This document shows positions 50,148-59,413 of a DNA stretch of 64,000 nucleotides, piece after piece (the stretch's first letter is position 1; every line of letters begins with the position of its first letter). The notes below the pieces were generated by a model that did not search any database, was not told the origin of the DNA, and saw nothing but the letters and a program-made list of their open reading frames with translations. Position numbers and translations under genes: made by a program. The stretch is from RBG-16-66-20 sp052386675 (GTDB taxonomy: Bacteria > Pseudomonadota > Gammaproteobacteria > Burkholderiales > SG8-39): contig JBQTJX010000038.1 of NCBI GenBank assembly GCA_052386675.1, positions 1 to 64,000 on the forward strand, given 5' to 3'.

Positions 50148-51245
50148 TCATTTCCACAGGCTCCAGGGCGTCTGCATCCAGGCGCCGATGACCACGATCC
50201 AGACCAGGGTCAGCGGGATGAACACCTTCCAGCCCAGGCGCATGATCTGGTCATAGCGGTAGCGCGGGAAGGTGGCGCGGATCCAGAGGAACATCGTCAC
50301 CACGACGAAGATCTTGGCCAGCAGCCACAGGATCGGCGGGATCCCGTCGAACAGCGGGCTGGAGATGGGCGCCTGCCAGCCGCCGAAGAACAGGACCACG
50401 GTGAGGGTCGCGATCAGCAGCATGTTGATGTATTCGGCCAGGAAGAACAGCGAGAACGCCATTCCCGAGTACTCCACCATGTGGCCGGCGACGATCTCCG
50501 ATTCGCCCTCGACGACGTCGAAGGGCGCGCGGTTGGTTTCCGCGATCCCGGAGATGAAGTACACCAGCAGCATCGGCGCCAGCGGCAGCCAGTTCCACGA
50601 CAGGAAGTTCAGGCCCATGGAGGCGAACCAGCCGCGCCCCTGCGCGTTGACGATGTCGGACAGGTTGAGGCTTCCCGACACCATCAGCACCACCACCAGG
50701 GCGAAACCCATGGCCAACTCGTAGGACACCATCTGCGCCGCCGAGCGCATGGCACCGAGGAACGCGTACTTTGAATTGGAAGCCCAGCCCGCGATGATCA
50801 CGCCGTAGACACCCACGGAGGTCAGCGCCATGACATACAGAAGTCCGGCGTTGATATCCGACAGCACCAGTTCCGGCGCGAACGGAATCACCGCCCAGGC
50901 CGCGATCGCCGGCATCAGCGCCAGCATCGGCGCCAGCACGAACAGCGCCTTGTTGGCATTGGCCGGGTAGATGATTTCCTTGAACAGCAGCTTGATGCCG
51001 TCGGCGACCGGCTGCGCCAGGCCGCCGAGCCACCGGATGCCGAAGAAGGTCACCCGGTTCGGGCCGATGCGGATCTGGATCCAGCCGATGAGCTTGCGCT
51101 CCCACAGCGTGAGGTAGGCCATCAATCCCATCAGCGGTACCAGGATGGCGACGATGAACGCGAGCGAGGTCAGCACCGCGTAGACAGCGGGGCCCCAGAC
51201 CGGGCCCAGCCTGGACTCCGAGAGCGCGTACAGGGCTTCCAGCAC
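50148..51245 (-). CDS. nuoH: NADH-quinone oxidoreductase subunit H
   Basis: A 365-residue membrane subunit of complex I that forms the quinone-binding chamber with NuoB and NuoD. Typical segments are GWIQIRIGPNRVTFFG, SNSKYAFLGAMRSAAQMVSYE and NRAPFDVVEGESEIVAG, the last with the acidic residues of the E channel. The start is a GTG at 51245 immediately after the TAG of nuoG, so the ribosome probably reinitiates there. Confidence 0.97.
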   Translation of the reverse strand: MLEALYALSESRLGPVWGPAVYAVLTSLAFIVAILVPLMGLMAYLTLWERKLIGWIQIRIGPNRVTFFGIRWLGGLAQPVADGIKLLFKEIIYPANANKALFVLAPMLALMPAIAAWAVIPFAPELVLSDINAGLLYVMALTSVGVYGVIIAGWASNSKYAFLGAMRSAAQMVSYELAMGFALVVVLMVSGSLNLSDIVNAQGRGWFASMGLNFLSWNWLPLAPMLLVYFISGIAETNRAPFDVVEGESEIVAGHMVEYSGMAFSLFFLAEYINMLLIATLTVVLFFGGWQAPISSPLFDGIPPILWLLAKIFVVVTMFLWIRATFPRYRYDQIMRLGWKVFIPLTLVWIVVIGAWMQTPWSLWK

Positions 51246-53468
51246 CTACGCCACCCTCTGCGCGGTGATGGTCTCGACCATGATCGGACCGAACATCGGC
51301 CCCAGCGCGGCGGTCGACGGATGCGCCGCGGCGACGCGCACGCAGTTGTCCGGCAGCTTGTCGTCCAGGGCCGCGACCAGCCCGGCTTCGCCCGCGCCCT
51401 GGCGCACCAGCACCAGGCTGCCGTCGGCGGCGCCAAGGCTTTGCAGCATGCGCGCGTTCATCCAGGCCCGCGGCGGCCGGGCGTCGCGGGTCTTCTGCAG
51501 CGGCAGCGAGCGCCGCACCAGCGGATCGGCGAAATAGATCGGCACGTTGGCAATGCGCTCCATTCCCGATGCGGCCGCCTTCGGGGCCGCCGCCGCAAGC
51601 TCAACGGCGTTGGACAGCATCGCCGCCACGTCCTTGCCGCCCAGGCAGGCTGCGCGCACCTCGTCCACCGACTCGTAGTCGAATCCAGGAAGGCCCAGCA
51701 TCGTGCCCAGCACGCGCAGGACTTTCCAGGCCGGCCGCGACTCGCCGAGAGGTCGCACGGTGGCGTGGAATCCCTGCACGCGCCCTTCGGTGCTGATGAA
51801 GGTGCCTGGCGTTTCCGTGAACGGCGTGATCGGCAGCAGCAAGTCGCCGATGTCGGACTTGAACGCGGTCAGGTTGACCGTGAACCGGGCGCCGCGCACC
51901 GCGGCCATCGCCGCCTGCGGGTTTGCGCAATCCAGTTGCGGCTCGACATTGAGCAGCAGGAGGTTGTCCTTGCCCAGCGCCGCGTCGAGTCCTCCGCCCG
52001 CAGGCAGGCCGGCGACATAGCCGCCGACCGAATTCGCCGCCTCGCCCAGGAATCCCAACTTGACGCCGGTCGCCTGCGCCAGTGCCTGCGCCGCCGCGTG
52101 CAGTTGCGCCGCCTGCGGGTGGTGTTGCGCGAAATTGCCGAGCAGAATGGCGCCATTCTCCGCGCCCTTGAGCGCCTCGGTGAATCCCGGCAACGCCGCC
52201 GCCAGTTCCGAGGGCGGCACGATGCGCTTCGAGCGCACCGGCATCAGCCAGTCGTCGTCCACCGAGTGCAGCATGTGCACCTGCAGGCCGCGCTTCGCGG
52301 CCTGGCGCAGGCGGTGCGCGAGCAGCGGATGGTCCTTGCGCAGGAACGATCCCACCACGAGCACGCGGTCCAGCTTGCCCAGCTCCGTCACCGGCATGCC
52401 CAGCCAGGGAATGCCCGCGCGCTTGCCATCGGCAGAGAAATCGCTGTGCCGCAGCCGGAAGTCCGCCGCGTTGCCGGGCGCCGCGCCCAGGCGCGCGGCG
52501 AGGAACAGCTCCTCGAGCGTGGCGTGCGGCGAAGCCAGCACGCCGAAGCCCACATCCTTGCCGCTCAGGCCTTGCACCGCGAACTCGAGCGCCTCCTGCC
52601 AGTCCGCGACGCGCCAGCGCCCGTCCCTGCGGATCATCGGCGCGGTCAGGCGCTCATCCGAGTTCACGCCCTCGTAGGAGAAGCGGTCCTTGTCCGACAG
52701 CCAGCACTCGTTCACCGACTCGTTCTCCAGCGGCAGCACGCGCATCACCTGGTTCTGCTTCACCTGCACCACGAGGTTGGAGCCCAGGCCGTCGTGCGGC
52801 GACACCGACTTGCGCCGCGACAACTCCCAGGTCCGCGCGGAGTAGCGGAACGGCTTCGAGGTGAGCGCGCCCACCGGGCACAGGTCGATCATGTTGCCGG
52901 AGAGCTCGGAGTCCACCGACTTGCCGACGAAGGCGACAATTTCCGAATGCTCGCCGCGGCCGATCATGCCCAGTTCCATGACCCCGGCCACTTCCTGGCC
53001 GAAGCGCACGCAGCGGGTGCACTGGATGCAGCGGCTCATCTCCTCCGCCGCAACCAGCGGGCCGATGTCCTTGGCCATGACGTAGCGCTTCTCTTCCGCG
53101 TAGCGCGAGGAGGAGCCTCCATAGCCCACCGCGAGGTCCTGCAGCTGGCACTCGCCACCCTGGTCGCAGATCGGGCAATCGAGCGGATGGTTGATGAGCA
53201 GGAACTCCATCACCGAGTTCTGCGCCGTCTTCGCCGTCGCCGAGGCCGTCTTCACCTTCATGCCATCGGTGCACGGCGTGGCGCAGGCCGGCATGGGCTT
53301 TGGCGCCTTCTCCACTTCCACCAGGCACATGCGGCAGTTGGCCGCGATGGACAGCTTCTTGTGGTAGCAGAAATGCGGCACGTAGATGCCCAGCTTGGTG
53401 GCCGCGTCCATCACGGTCGCGCCGTGCTGGATCTCGACTTCCCTGCCGTCGATCTCGAGCTTGAGCAT
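51246..53468 (-). CDS. nuoG: NADH-quinone oxidoreductase subunit G
   Basis: A 740-residue subunit of the NADH module with a 2Fe-2S cluster (Cys in HFCYHKKLSIAANCRMC) and 4Fe-4S clusters (CPICDQGGEC, CIQCTRCV, and a later CPVG). The rest is a molybdopterin-oxidoreductase fold without the cofactor. It conducts electrons from NuoF to NuoI. The ATG overlaps the nuoF stop by one base, and its TAG abuts the GTG of nuoH. Confidence 0.98.
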   Translation of the reverse strand: MLKLEIDGREVEIQHGATVMDAATKLGIYVPHFCYHKKLSIAANCRMCLVEVEKAPKPMPACATPCTDGMKVKTASATAKTAQNSVMEFLLINHPLDCPICDQGGECQLQDLAVGYGGSSSRYAEEKRYVMAKDIGPLVAAEEMSRCIQCTRCVRFGQEVAGVMELGMIGRGEHSEIVAFVGKSVDSELSGNMIDLCPVGALTSKPFRYSARTWELSRRKSVSPHDGLGSNLVVQVKQNQVMRVLPLENESVNECWLSDKDRFSYEGVNSDERLTAPMIRRDGRWRVADWQEALEFAVQGLSGKDVGFGVLASPHATLEELFLAARLGAAPGNAADFRLRHSDFSADGKRAGIPWLGMPVTELGKLDRVLVVGSFLRKDHPLLAHRLRQAAKRGLQVHMLHSVDDDWLMPVRSKRIVPPSELAAALPGFTEALKGAENGAILLGNFAQHHPQAAQLHAAAQALAQATGVKLGFLGEAANSVGGYVAGLPAGGGLDAALGKDNLLLLNVEPQLDCANPQAAMAAVRGARFTVNLTAFKSDIGDLLLPITPFTETPGTFISTEGRVQGFHATVRPLGESRPAWKVLRVLGTMLGLPGFDYESVDEVRAACLGGKDVAAMLSNAVELAAAAPKAAASGMERIANVPIYFADPLVRRSLPLQKTRDARPPRAWMNARMLQSLGAADGSLVLVRQGAGEAGLVAALDDKLPDNCVRVAAAHPSTAALGPMFGPIMVETITAQRVA

Positions 53469-54814
53469 CAGGCCGCCTGCTCCATGGCGCGGGGCGGGTG
53501 CGCCCCGGCCCTGCCCCACTTCGGCTCCACCGCGCCCGCGAGGCAGTGCTTGTGCTCGATGTGGTGGACGAATTCGTCGCGGAAATGCTTCAGGAAGCTC
53601 TTCACCGGCAGCGCGGCAGCGTCGCCCAGCGCGCAAATGGTGCGGCCGGCAATGTTGTCCGCCACCGTGTCCAGCAGCGCCAGGTCCTCCATGCGCCCCT
53701 CGCCGGTCTCGATCCGGTGCACCACGCGGTACAGCCAGCCGGTGCCCTCGCGGCAGGGCGTGCACTGGCCGCAGGATTCCTCGAAATAGAAGTACGACAG
53801 GCGCTCCAGCGCGCGCACCATGCAGGTGCTCTCGTCCATCACGATCACCGCCCCGGAGCCCAGCATCGAGCCCGCCTTGGCAATGGCGTCGTAGTCCATG
53901 TCCGTCTTCATCATCACGTCGGCCGGCAGCACCGGCATGGAAGAGCCGCCCGGGATCACGGCCTTGAGCTTCCTCCCCGCCCGCATCCCGCCCGCCATCT
54001 CCAGCAAGGTCGCGAATGGCGTGCCGAGCATCACTTCGTAGTTGCCGGGACGGGCCACATGCCCGGTCACCGAGAACAGCTTGGTGCCGCCATTGTTGGG
54101 CTTGCCCAGCGCGAGGAACGCATCGCCGCCGTTGCGAATGATCCAGGGCGCAGCGGCGAAGGTCTCGGTGTTGTTGATCGTCGTCGGCTTGCCATAGAGG
54201 CCGAAGCTGGCGGGGAACGGCGGCTTGAAGCGCGGCTGGCCCTTCTTGCCCTCCAGCGACTCCAGCAGCGCGGTTTCCTCGCCACAGATGTACGCGCCGA
54301 AGCCCGGATGGGCGTACATCTCGAAGCAGAACTCGGAGCCGAGGATGTTCCTGCCGAGGTAGCCGGCGGCATAGGCTTCCTTCAGCGCGTCCTCGTACTG
54401 TTCGTACACCGCCCAGATCTCGCCATGGATGTAGTTGTACCCCGCGGTGGCGCCCATGGCGTAGCCGGCGATGATCATGCCTTCGATCACCGCGTGCGGG
54501 TTGTATCGCAGCAGGTCGCGATCCTTGCAGGTGCCGGGCTCGCCCTCGTCCGAGTTGCACACCACATACTTGGCGCCCGGGAACTGGCGCGGCATGAAGG
54601 ACCACTTCAGGCCGGTCGGGAAGCCGGCGCCGCCGCGGCCGCGCAGGCCCGATTTCTTGACCTCGGCGACCACATCCTCGGGCTTGAGCTTGTCCTGCAC
54701 GATCTTCCTCAGCGCCTGGTAGCCGTCGCGCGCCTCGTAGTCCTTCAGGCGCCAGTTCCGGCCATCAAGCCCCTTCATCAGGATCGCGTCCGGACCATAG
54801 TCGATGATAGCCAT
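53468..54814 (-). CDS. nuoF: NADH-quinone oxidoreductase subunit F (FMN, 4Fe-4S)
   Basis: A 448-residue subunit that oxidises NADH. The NADH site has GLRGRGGAGFPTGLKW, the FMN loop has ICGEETALLESLEG, and the N3 cluster is in SCGQCTPCREG. The start at 54814 (MAIIDYGPDAIL) is right for length. It follows nuoE by two bases and precedes nuoG with a one-base overlap. Confidence 0.98.
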   Translation of the reverse strand: MAIIDYGPDAILMKGLDGRNWRLKDYEARDGYQALRKIVQDKLKPEDVVAEVKKSGLRGRGGAGFPTGLKWSFMPRQFPGAKYVVCNSDEGEPGTCKDRDLLRYNPHAVIEGMIIAGYAMGATAGYNYIHGEIWAVYEQYEDALKEAYAAGYLGRNILGSEFCFEMYAHPGFGAYICGEETALLESLEGKKGQPRFKPPFPASFGLYGKPTTINNTETFAAAPWIIRNGGDAFLALGKPNNGGTKLFSVTGHVARPGNYEVMLGTPFATLLEMAGGMRAGRKLKAVIPGGSSMPVLPADVMMKTDMDYDAIAKAGSMLGSGAVIVMDESTCMVRALERLSYFYFEESCGQCTPCREGTGWLYRVVHRIETGEGRMEDLALLDTVADNIAGRTICALGDAAALPVKSFLKHFRDEFVHHIEHKHCLAGAVEPKWGRAGAHPPRAMEQAA

Positions 54815-54816
54815 GG

Positions 54817-55296
54817 CTACTTGAGCTCCCTCAGCAGCGCGTCGATCTTGTCCTTCGACATGTAGTCGTGCATCGCCTTGTTGTTCACCAGGATCACCGG
54901 CGACATCGCGCAAGCGCCCATGCACTCGCCTTCCTTCAGGGTGAACTTGCCGTCCGCCGTGGTCTCGTTGAAACCGACGCCAAGCTTGTGGCGCAGGTGG
55001 TCGGCGGCTTCCAGCGAGCCCTGCAGGCCGCAGGGCAGGCAGGTGCAGATGGTGAGCTTGTACTTCCCGGTGGGCTTGAGGTTGTACATGTTGTAGAAGG
55101 TCGCGACCTCGTACACCGCCACCGGCGCCATGCCGAGAACCTCCGCAACCGCATCCATGGTTTCGGTGGCGAGCCAGCCCTTCTCGTCCTGCGCGATCAC
55201 CAGCGCCGCCATCACCGCGGACTGCCTCTGGTCGGCCGGGTACTTGGCGACCTCGCGGTCGATCTTCTGCAACGATTCGGCGGAAAGGATGCCCAT
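54817..55296 (-). CDS. nuoE: NADH-quinone oxidoreductase subunit E (2Fe-2S)
   Basis: A 159-residue thioredoxin-fold subunit of the NADH module. The four Cys ligands of cluster N1a are in CTCLPC and ECMGACAMSP. The helical N-terminus (VAKYPADQRQSAVMAALV) is typical. Its ATG lies seven bases after the TAG of nuoD. Confidence 0.97.
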   Translation of the reverse strand: MGILSAESLQKIDREVAKYPADQRQSAVMAALVIAQDEKGWLATETMDAVAEVLGMAPVAVYEVATFYNMYNLKPTGKYKLTICTCLPCGLQGSLEAADHLRHKLGVGFNETTADGKFTLKEGECMGACAMSPVILVNNKAMHDYMSKDKIDALLRELK

Positions 55297-55303
55297 CGCG
55301 CGG

Positions 55304-56557
55304 CTACCTGTCGATCTCGCCAAAGACGATGTCCATGGTGCCGATGATGGCCACCGCATCCGCGATCATGTGGCCGCGAGACATCTCGTCCATCGCCGCC
55401 AGGTGCGGGAAGCCGGGGGCGCGGATCTTGAGCCGGTAGGGCTTGTTGGCGCCGTCGGACACAAGGTAGATGCCGAATTCGCCCTTGGGGTGCTCCACCG
55501 CCGCGTAGGCCTCGCCCTCGGGCACGTGCATCCCCTCGGTGAAGAGCTTGAAGTGGTGGATCAGCTCTTCCATGTTGGACTTCATGTCCTCGCGCGACGG
55601 CGGCGCCACCTTGTGGTTCTCGACGATGACCTGGCCGGGGTTGGCGCGCAACCAGTCCACGCACTGCTTGATGATCCGGTTCGACTGGCGCATTTCCTCG
55701 ATGCGGACGAGGTAGCGGTCGTAGCAGTCGCCGTTGACGCCCACCGGGATGTCGAAATCGAGCTTGCCGTAGACCTCGTAGGGCTGCTTCTTGCGCAGGT
55801 CCCAGGCGATGCCCGAGCCGCGCAACATGGGCCCGGAGAATCCGAGCGCCAGCGCGCGCTCCGGCGTCACCACGCCGATGCCCACGGTGCGCTGCTTCCA
55901 GATCCGGTTCTCCGTCAGCAGGGTCTCGTAATCGTCCACGCACTTGGGGAAGCGCGCGGCGAAGTCATCGAGGAAGTCCAGCATCGAGCCCTGGCGGTTC
56001 GCGTTCATCTCCGCCATGGTCGCGGCATTGCGCGTCACCTGGGCGCGGTATTGCGGCATGGAATCCGGCAGGTCCCGATACACGCCGCCCGGCCGGTAGT
56101 AGGCCGCGTGCATGCGCGCGCCGGACACCGCCTCGTAGCAGTCCATCAGGTCCTCGCGCTCCCGGAAGCAGTAGAGGAAGATGGTCATGGCGCCGATATC
56201 CAGGCCGTGCGCGCCCAGCCACAGCAGGTGGTTCAGCACCCGCGTGATCTCGTCGAACAGGACGCGGATGTACTGCGCCCGCTCCGGCACCTGGATTCCG
56301 GCCAGCTTCTCGATCGCCATGACGTAGGCGTGCTCGTTGCACATCATCGAGACGTAGTCCAGCCGGTCCATGTAGGGCAGCGACTGGATGAAGGTGCGGG
56401 ATTCGGCCAGCTTCTCGGTGGCCCGGTGCAGCAGGCCGATATGCGGGTCTGCGCGCTGGATCACCTCGCCGTCGAGCTCCAGCACCAGGCGCAGCACGCC
56501 GTGCGCCGCCGGATGCTGCGGGCCGAAGTTCAGCGTGTAGTTGCGGATTTCAGCCAT
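55304..56557 (-). CDS. nuoD: NADH-quinone oxidoreductase subunit D
   Basis: A 417-residue subunit forming, with NuoB, the quinone head-group site. NFGPQHPAAHGVLR (with the His and the Asp-His partner region) and GLLHRATEKL are the hallmarks; MLRGSGIAWDLRK and the C-terminal DIVFGEIDR end are as expected for the [NiFe]-hydrogenase-like fold without nickel ligands. It begins eight bases after the TAG of nuoC. Confidence 0.98.
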   Translation of the reverse strand: MAEIRNYTLNFGPQHPAAHGVLRLVLELDGEVIQRADPHIGLLHRATEKLAESRTFIQSLPYMDRLDYVSMMCNEHAYVMAIEKLAGIQVPERAQYIRVLFDEITRVLNHLLWLGAHGLDIGAMTIFLYCFREREDLMDCYEAVSGARMHAAYYRPGGVYRDLPDSMPQYRAQVTRNAATMAEMNANRQGSMLDFLDDFAARFPKCVDDYETLLTENRIWKQRTVGIGVVTPERALALGFSGPMLRGSGIAWDLRKKQPYEVYGKLDFDIPVGVNGDCYDRYLVRIEEMRQSNRIIKQCVDWLRANPGQVIVENHKVAPPSREDMKSNMEELIHHFKLFTEGMHVPEGEAYAAVEHPKGEFGIYLVSDGANKPYRLKIRAPGFPHLAAMDEMSRGHMIADAVAIIGTMDIVFGEIDR

Positions 56558-56565
56558 CGCGCGCC

Positions 56566-57156
56566 CTAGCCCCTGCCCTCGGCGTAGTGCTCCTCGCGCA
56601 CGATCCTTGGCGTGATCTCGCGCGGCTCGATGGACACCGGCTGGTAGATCACGCGCTTCTGCTCCGGGTCGTAGCGCATCTCGACGGTGCCGCTGACGGG
56701 GAAGTCCTTGCGGAACGGGTGACCGATGAAGCCGTAGTCGGTGAGGATGCGGCGCAGATCGGGGTGACCGTCGAACAGGATGCCGAACAGGTCGAAAGCC
56801 TCGCGCTCGAACCACGCCGCGGCGGGCCAGGATTCGGTGACCGAGGCGATCATCGGATAGGCGTCGTCGCCGCAGAAGGCGCGAACCCGCAGGCGCCAAT
56901 TGTGCTCGACCGACAGCAGGTGCAGGACCACCGCGAAGCGCCGGCCGTCGCGCGGGCGATCGCCATAGGTCTCGTAGTCCATGCCGCAGAGGTCGATCAG
57001 TTGCTCAAACTTCAGCTCGGCGTGATCGCGCAGCTTGAGCACGACTGCCGCATAATCGGCCGCGTCGACTTCGATCGTGAGTTCGCCCAGTCGCTCGACC
57101 GGCGCCAATCCCTCGCGCGCGAGCACATCCAGCAGCCGTTGCAGCTTCAGGCTCAT
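56566..57156 (-). CDS. nuoC: NADH-quinone oxidoreductase subunit C
   Basis: A 196-residue peripheral subunit of the connecting part of complex I. The FDLFGILFDGHPDLRRILTDYGFIGHP stretch (its core is DLFGILFDGHPDL) is the family signature, and it ends with the loop VEMRYDPEQKRVIYQP. nuoC and nuoD are separate genes here. The ATG overlaps the nuoB TGA by four bases. Confidence 0.97.
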   Translation of the reverse strand: MSLKLQRLLDVLAREGLAPVERLGELTIEVDAADYAAVVLKLRDHAELKFEQLIDLCGMDYETYGDRPRDGRRFAVVLHLLSVEHNWRLRVRAFCGDDAYPMIASVTESWPAAAWFEREAFDLFGILFDGHPDLRRILTDYGFIGHPFRKDFPVSGTVEMRYDPEQKRVIYQPVSIEPREITPRIVREEHYAEGRG

Positions 57157-57629
57157 CGCGCGATGGTATTGGTGCGCTTGATCTTGTTCTGCAACTGCAC
57201 GATGCCGTAAAGCAACGCTTCCGCCGTGGGCGGGCAGCCTGGCACGTACACATCCACCGGAACGATGCGATCGCAGCCGCGCACCACGGAATACGAGTAG
57301 TGGTAGTAGCCGCCGCCGTTGGCGCAGGACCCCATCGAAATGACCCAGCGCGGCTCGGCCATCTGGTCGTAGACCTTGCGCAGCGCCGGCGCCATCTTGT
57401 TGCACAGCGTCCCGGCGACGATCATGACATCCGACTGCCGCGGGCTGGGGCGGAAAACGATGCCGACGCGGTCCAGGTCGTAGCGCGCGGCACCGGCGTG
57501 CATCATCTCGACGGCACAGCAGGCAAGGCCGAAGGTCATCGGCCACATCGACCCGGTGCGCGTCCAGTTGATGAGCTTGTCCAGCTGGGTGGTCGCGAAC
57601 CCCTGCTGCAGAACGCCTTCAATGCCCAC
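57153..57629 (-). CDS. nuoB: NADH-quinone oxidoreductase subunit B (N2 cluster)
   Basis: A 158-residue subunit binding cluster N2, the last before quinone. The ligands are the adjacent Cys pair in FGLACCAVEMM and the Cys in GSCANGG and VPGCPP. The start is a GTG at 57629 (GTG GGC ATT GAA), 15 bases after the nuoA stop. Confidence 0.97.
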   Translation of the reverse strand: MGIEGVLQQGFATTQLDKLINWTRTGSMWPMTFGLACCAVEMMHAGAARYDLDRVGIVFRPSPRQSDVMIVAGTLCNKMAPALRKVYDQMAEPRWVISMGSCANGGGYYHYSYSVVRGCDRIVPVDVYVPGCPPTAEALLYGIVQLQNKIKRTNTIAR

Positions 57630-57644
57630 GGGTTTCCCTTTCCG

Positions 57645-58001
57645 TCATTCCCACTCCAGGGCGCCCTTCTTCCACTCGTAGAGGAAGCCCACCACGAGGA
57701 TGGCGAGGAACAGCATCATCGACAGGAATCCGGCGAGGCCGATTTCGTTCAGCACCACTGCCCAAGGGAACAGGAAGGCGATCTCGAGGTCGAACAGGAT
57801 GAACAGGATGGCGACCAGGTAGTAGCGCACGTCGAACTTCATGCGCGCATCCTCGAAAGCCTCGAAGCCGCACTCGTACGGGGACAGTTTCTCCGCATCG
57901 GGGCGGTGGGGTCCCAGCAGCGAGCCCAGCACGACCGGCGCGACGCCGACAGCCAGCGCGACAAGGATGAACAGCAGGATCGGGAGATATTCGGCCAGCA
58001 T
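57645..58001 (-). CDS. nuoA: NADH-quinone oxidoreductase subunit A
   Basis: A 118-residue membrane subunit of complex I with three helices and the conserved loop YECGFEAFEDARMKFDVRYYL (core YECGF, RFDVRYYL-like) that contacts the quinone chamber. It is first of the 14 nuo genes. The tRNA-Leu gene ends 52 bases upstream, and no separate promoter was recognised, so the operon may be read through from secG. Confidence 0.97.
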   Translation of the reverse strand: MLAEYLPILLFILVALAVGVAPVVLGSLLGPHRPDAEKLSPYECGFEAFEDARMKFDVRYYLVAILFILFDLEIAFLFPWAVVLNEIGLAGFLSMMLFLAILVVGFLYEWKKGALEWE

Positions 58002-58053
58002 TCGGATCAGGTTGCGTTTCTTCGTGCTTCCAATACCGCTCCCGCAAATATGT

Positions 58054-58141
58054 TGGTGCCCACGAGCAGACTCGAACTGCTACGGCTGTTTAGGCCACCA
58101 GCCCCTCAAGCTGGCGTGTCTACCAATTTCACCACGTGGGC
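58054..58141 (-). tRNA. tRNA-Leu(GAG)
   Basis: An 88-nt class II tRNA including CCA. Acceptor stem GCCCACG pairs with CGTGGGC, the anticodon stem CCAGC/GCTGG holds the loop TTGAGGG with anticodon GAG, a long variable arm (TGGC...GCCG) follows, and the T arm is AGCAG-TTCGAGT-CTGCT. It lies between secG and nuoA on the same strand, an arrangement I recognise from other betaproteobacteria. Confidence 0.97.
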
Positions 58142-58195
58142 AGCCTGCTCATGCCTTCCCGCACCGACGGACACCGAGGGCGTACGGATTATCCC

Positions 58196-58624
58196 TCAAT
58201 TCGGCACTTCCTTGCCCTTCGCGGCGCCGTCTTTCGCAGCTCCGGGCGCCTTCTGCGCGCCGGGAACCGCAGGCACGTCGGCGGCGGGCTTCGCACCGTC
58301 CGCGGGCAGCAAGGCCGAAGGCTTTGCAGGAGCACCCGCCGGAGCGGATTTGGCGGCATCGAGCACGCCGCCGCCGGCGCGCGGCTTGTTGGTTGCGAGG
58401 TATGCAAGGCCTAGGCTGGTGAGGAAGAACACCGTCGCCAGCACCGCAGTCATCCGCGAAAGGAAATTCGCCGAGCCGCTGGCGCCAAACAGGCTGCCGG
58501 AAGATCCGCTGCCGAAGCCCGATCCCATGTCGGCACCCTTGCCATGCTGGAGCAGCACCAGGCCGATGATCGCCAGCGCGATCACCACGTGCACCACTAT
58601 TGCAACGTTGGTCCAGAGTTCCAT
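58196..58624 (-). CDS. secG: Preprotein translocase subunit SecG
   Basis: A 142-residue inner-membrane subunit of the Sec translocon. Two helices (about 6-26 and 57-75) flank the conserved loop LVLLQHGKGADMGSGFGSGSS and SLFGASGSANFLSR. The last 60 residues are an Ala/Pro/Lys-rich tail, longer than in E. coli. The start at 58624 gives MELWTNV. It begins four bases after the TGA of tpiA and is followed by the tRNA. Confidence 0.95.
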   Translation of the reverse strand: MELWTNVAIVVHVVIALAIIGLVLLQHGKGADMGSGFGSGSSGSLFGASGSANFLSRMTAVLATVFFLTSLGLAYLATNKPRAGGGVLDAAKSAPAGAPAKPSALLPADGAKPAADVPAVPGAQKAPGAAKDGAAKGKEVPN

Positions 58625-58628
58625 TCCA

Positions 58629-59372
58629 TCATCCCTTTCGCTGCGCCGCCGCTGCCAGGATGGCAAGGAAGTCCCCCGCCACCAGTGCCGCGCCGCCGAT
58701 CAAACCGCCATCCACGTCCTGCTGCCCGAAGAGCGACTCCGCGTTGCCGGGCTTGACGCTGCCGCCGTAGAGGATGCGCGTCTGCGCCAGCACCCGCTGC
58801 CGAAGGAACGCATGCACCGCCTGCGCCTGCTCCGGCGTTGCCGTCCGCCCTGTGCCGATCGCCCAGACCGGCTCGTAGGCCACCACTGCCGTCGCGAACG
58901 CCTGCCGGCCCGATCCCGCCAGCACGGCCTCCAGCTGCCGCGCCACCGTCGCTTCCGTGCGCCCCGCGTCGCGCTCGGCGAGCGTTTCGCCGACGCACAG
59001 CACCGGCGTCATGCCCGCCGCGAGCACCGCGGCGAATTTCGCCGCCACCTGCGCATCGCCCTCGCCATAGAGCTGGCGCCGCTCCGAATGGCCCACCAGC
59101 ACGTAGCGACAGCCGAAATCGGCCAGCATCGCCGCCGAAACCTCGCCTGTGAAGGCGCCCTGCGCGTGTTCACTGGCGTTTTGCGCGCCCAGCGCGACCT
59201 GCGTGCCCTTGAGCAACGCGGCCGCCTGCGCGAGGTACGGGTACGGAACGCATACCGCGCACTCAGAGCCATCGAGCGTCGCTGCGCCCGCCACCACCGC
59301 CTGCAACAGCGCCGGGTTCGAGGCCTGACTACCGTGCATCTTCCAGTTGCCGGCAACGAGCCTTTTGCGCAT
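58629..59372 (-). CDS. tpiA: Triosephosphate isomerase
   Basis: A 247-residue glycolytic enzyme interconverting dihydroxyacetone phosphate and glyceraldehyde 3-phosphate. Active-site segments are complete: GNWKMHG (Asn, Lys), VGHSERR (catalytic His), YEPVWAIGTG (catalytic Glu and loop 6) and YGGSVKPGN at the phosphate site. The start at 59372 is 41 bases after the duplicated gene. A TAAAAT at the stop of that gene could serve as a -10 box for the tpiA-secG-tRNA-nuo unit, but no -35 match is clear. Confidence 0.98.
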   Translation of the reverse strand: MRKRLVAGNWKMHGSQASNPALLQAVVAGAATLDGSECAVCVPYPYLAQAAALLKGTQVALGAQNASEHAQGAFTGEVSAAMLADFGCRYVLVGHSERRQLYGEGDAQVAAKFAAVLAAGMTPVLCVGETLAERDAGRTEATVARQLEAVLAGSGRQAFATAVVAYEPVWAIGTGRTATPEQAQAVHAFLRQRVLAQTRILYGGSVKPGNAESLFGQQDVDGGLIGGAALVAGDFLAILAAAAQRKG

Positions 59373-59413
59373 CGGGTCTGGATCCAAGCTGCAACTCGCC
59401 AAAGCGCTGAATT

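Noticed and set aside
51321..53789. Long open frame on the plus strand opposite nuoG
   Set aside because: It is the shadow of nuoG in GC-rich DNA; its translation has Arg/His-rich composition and no domain.
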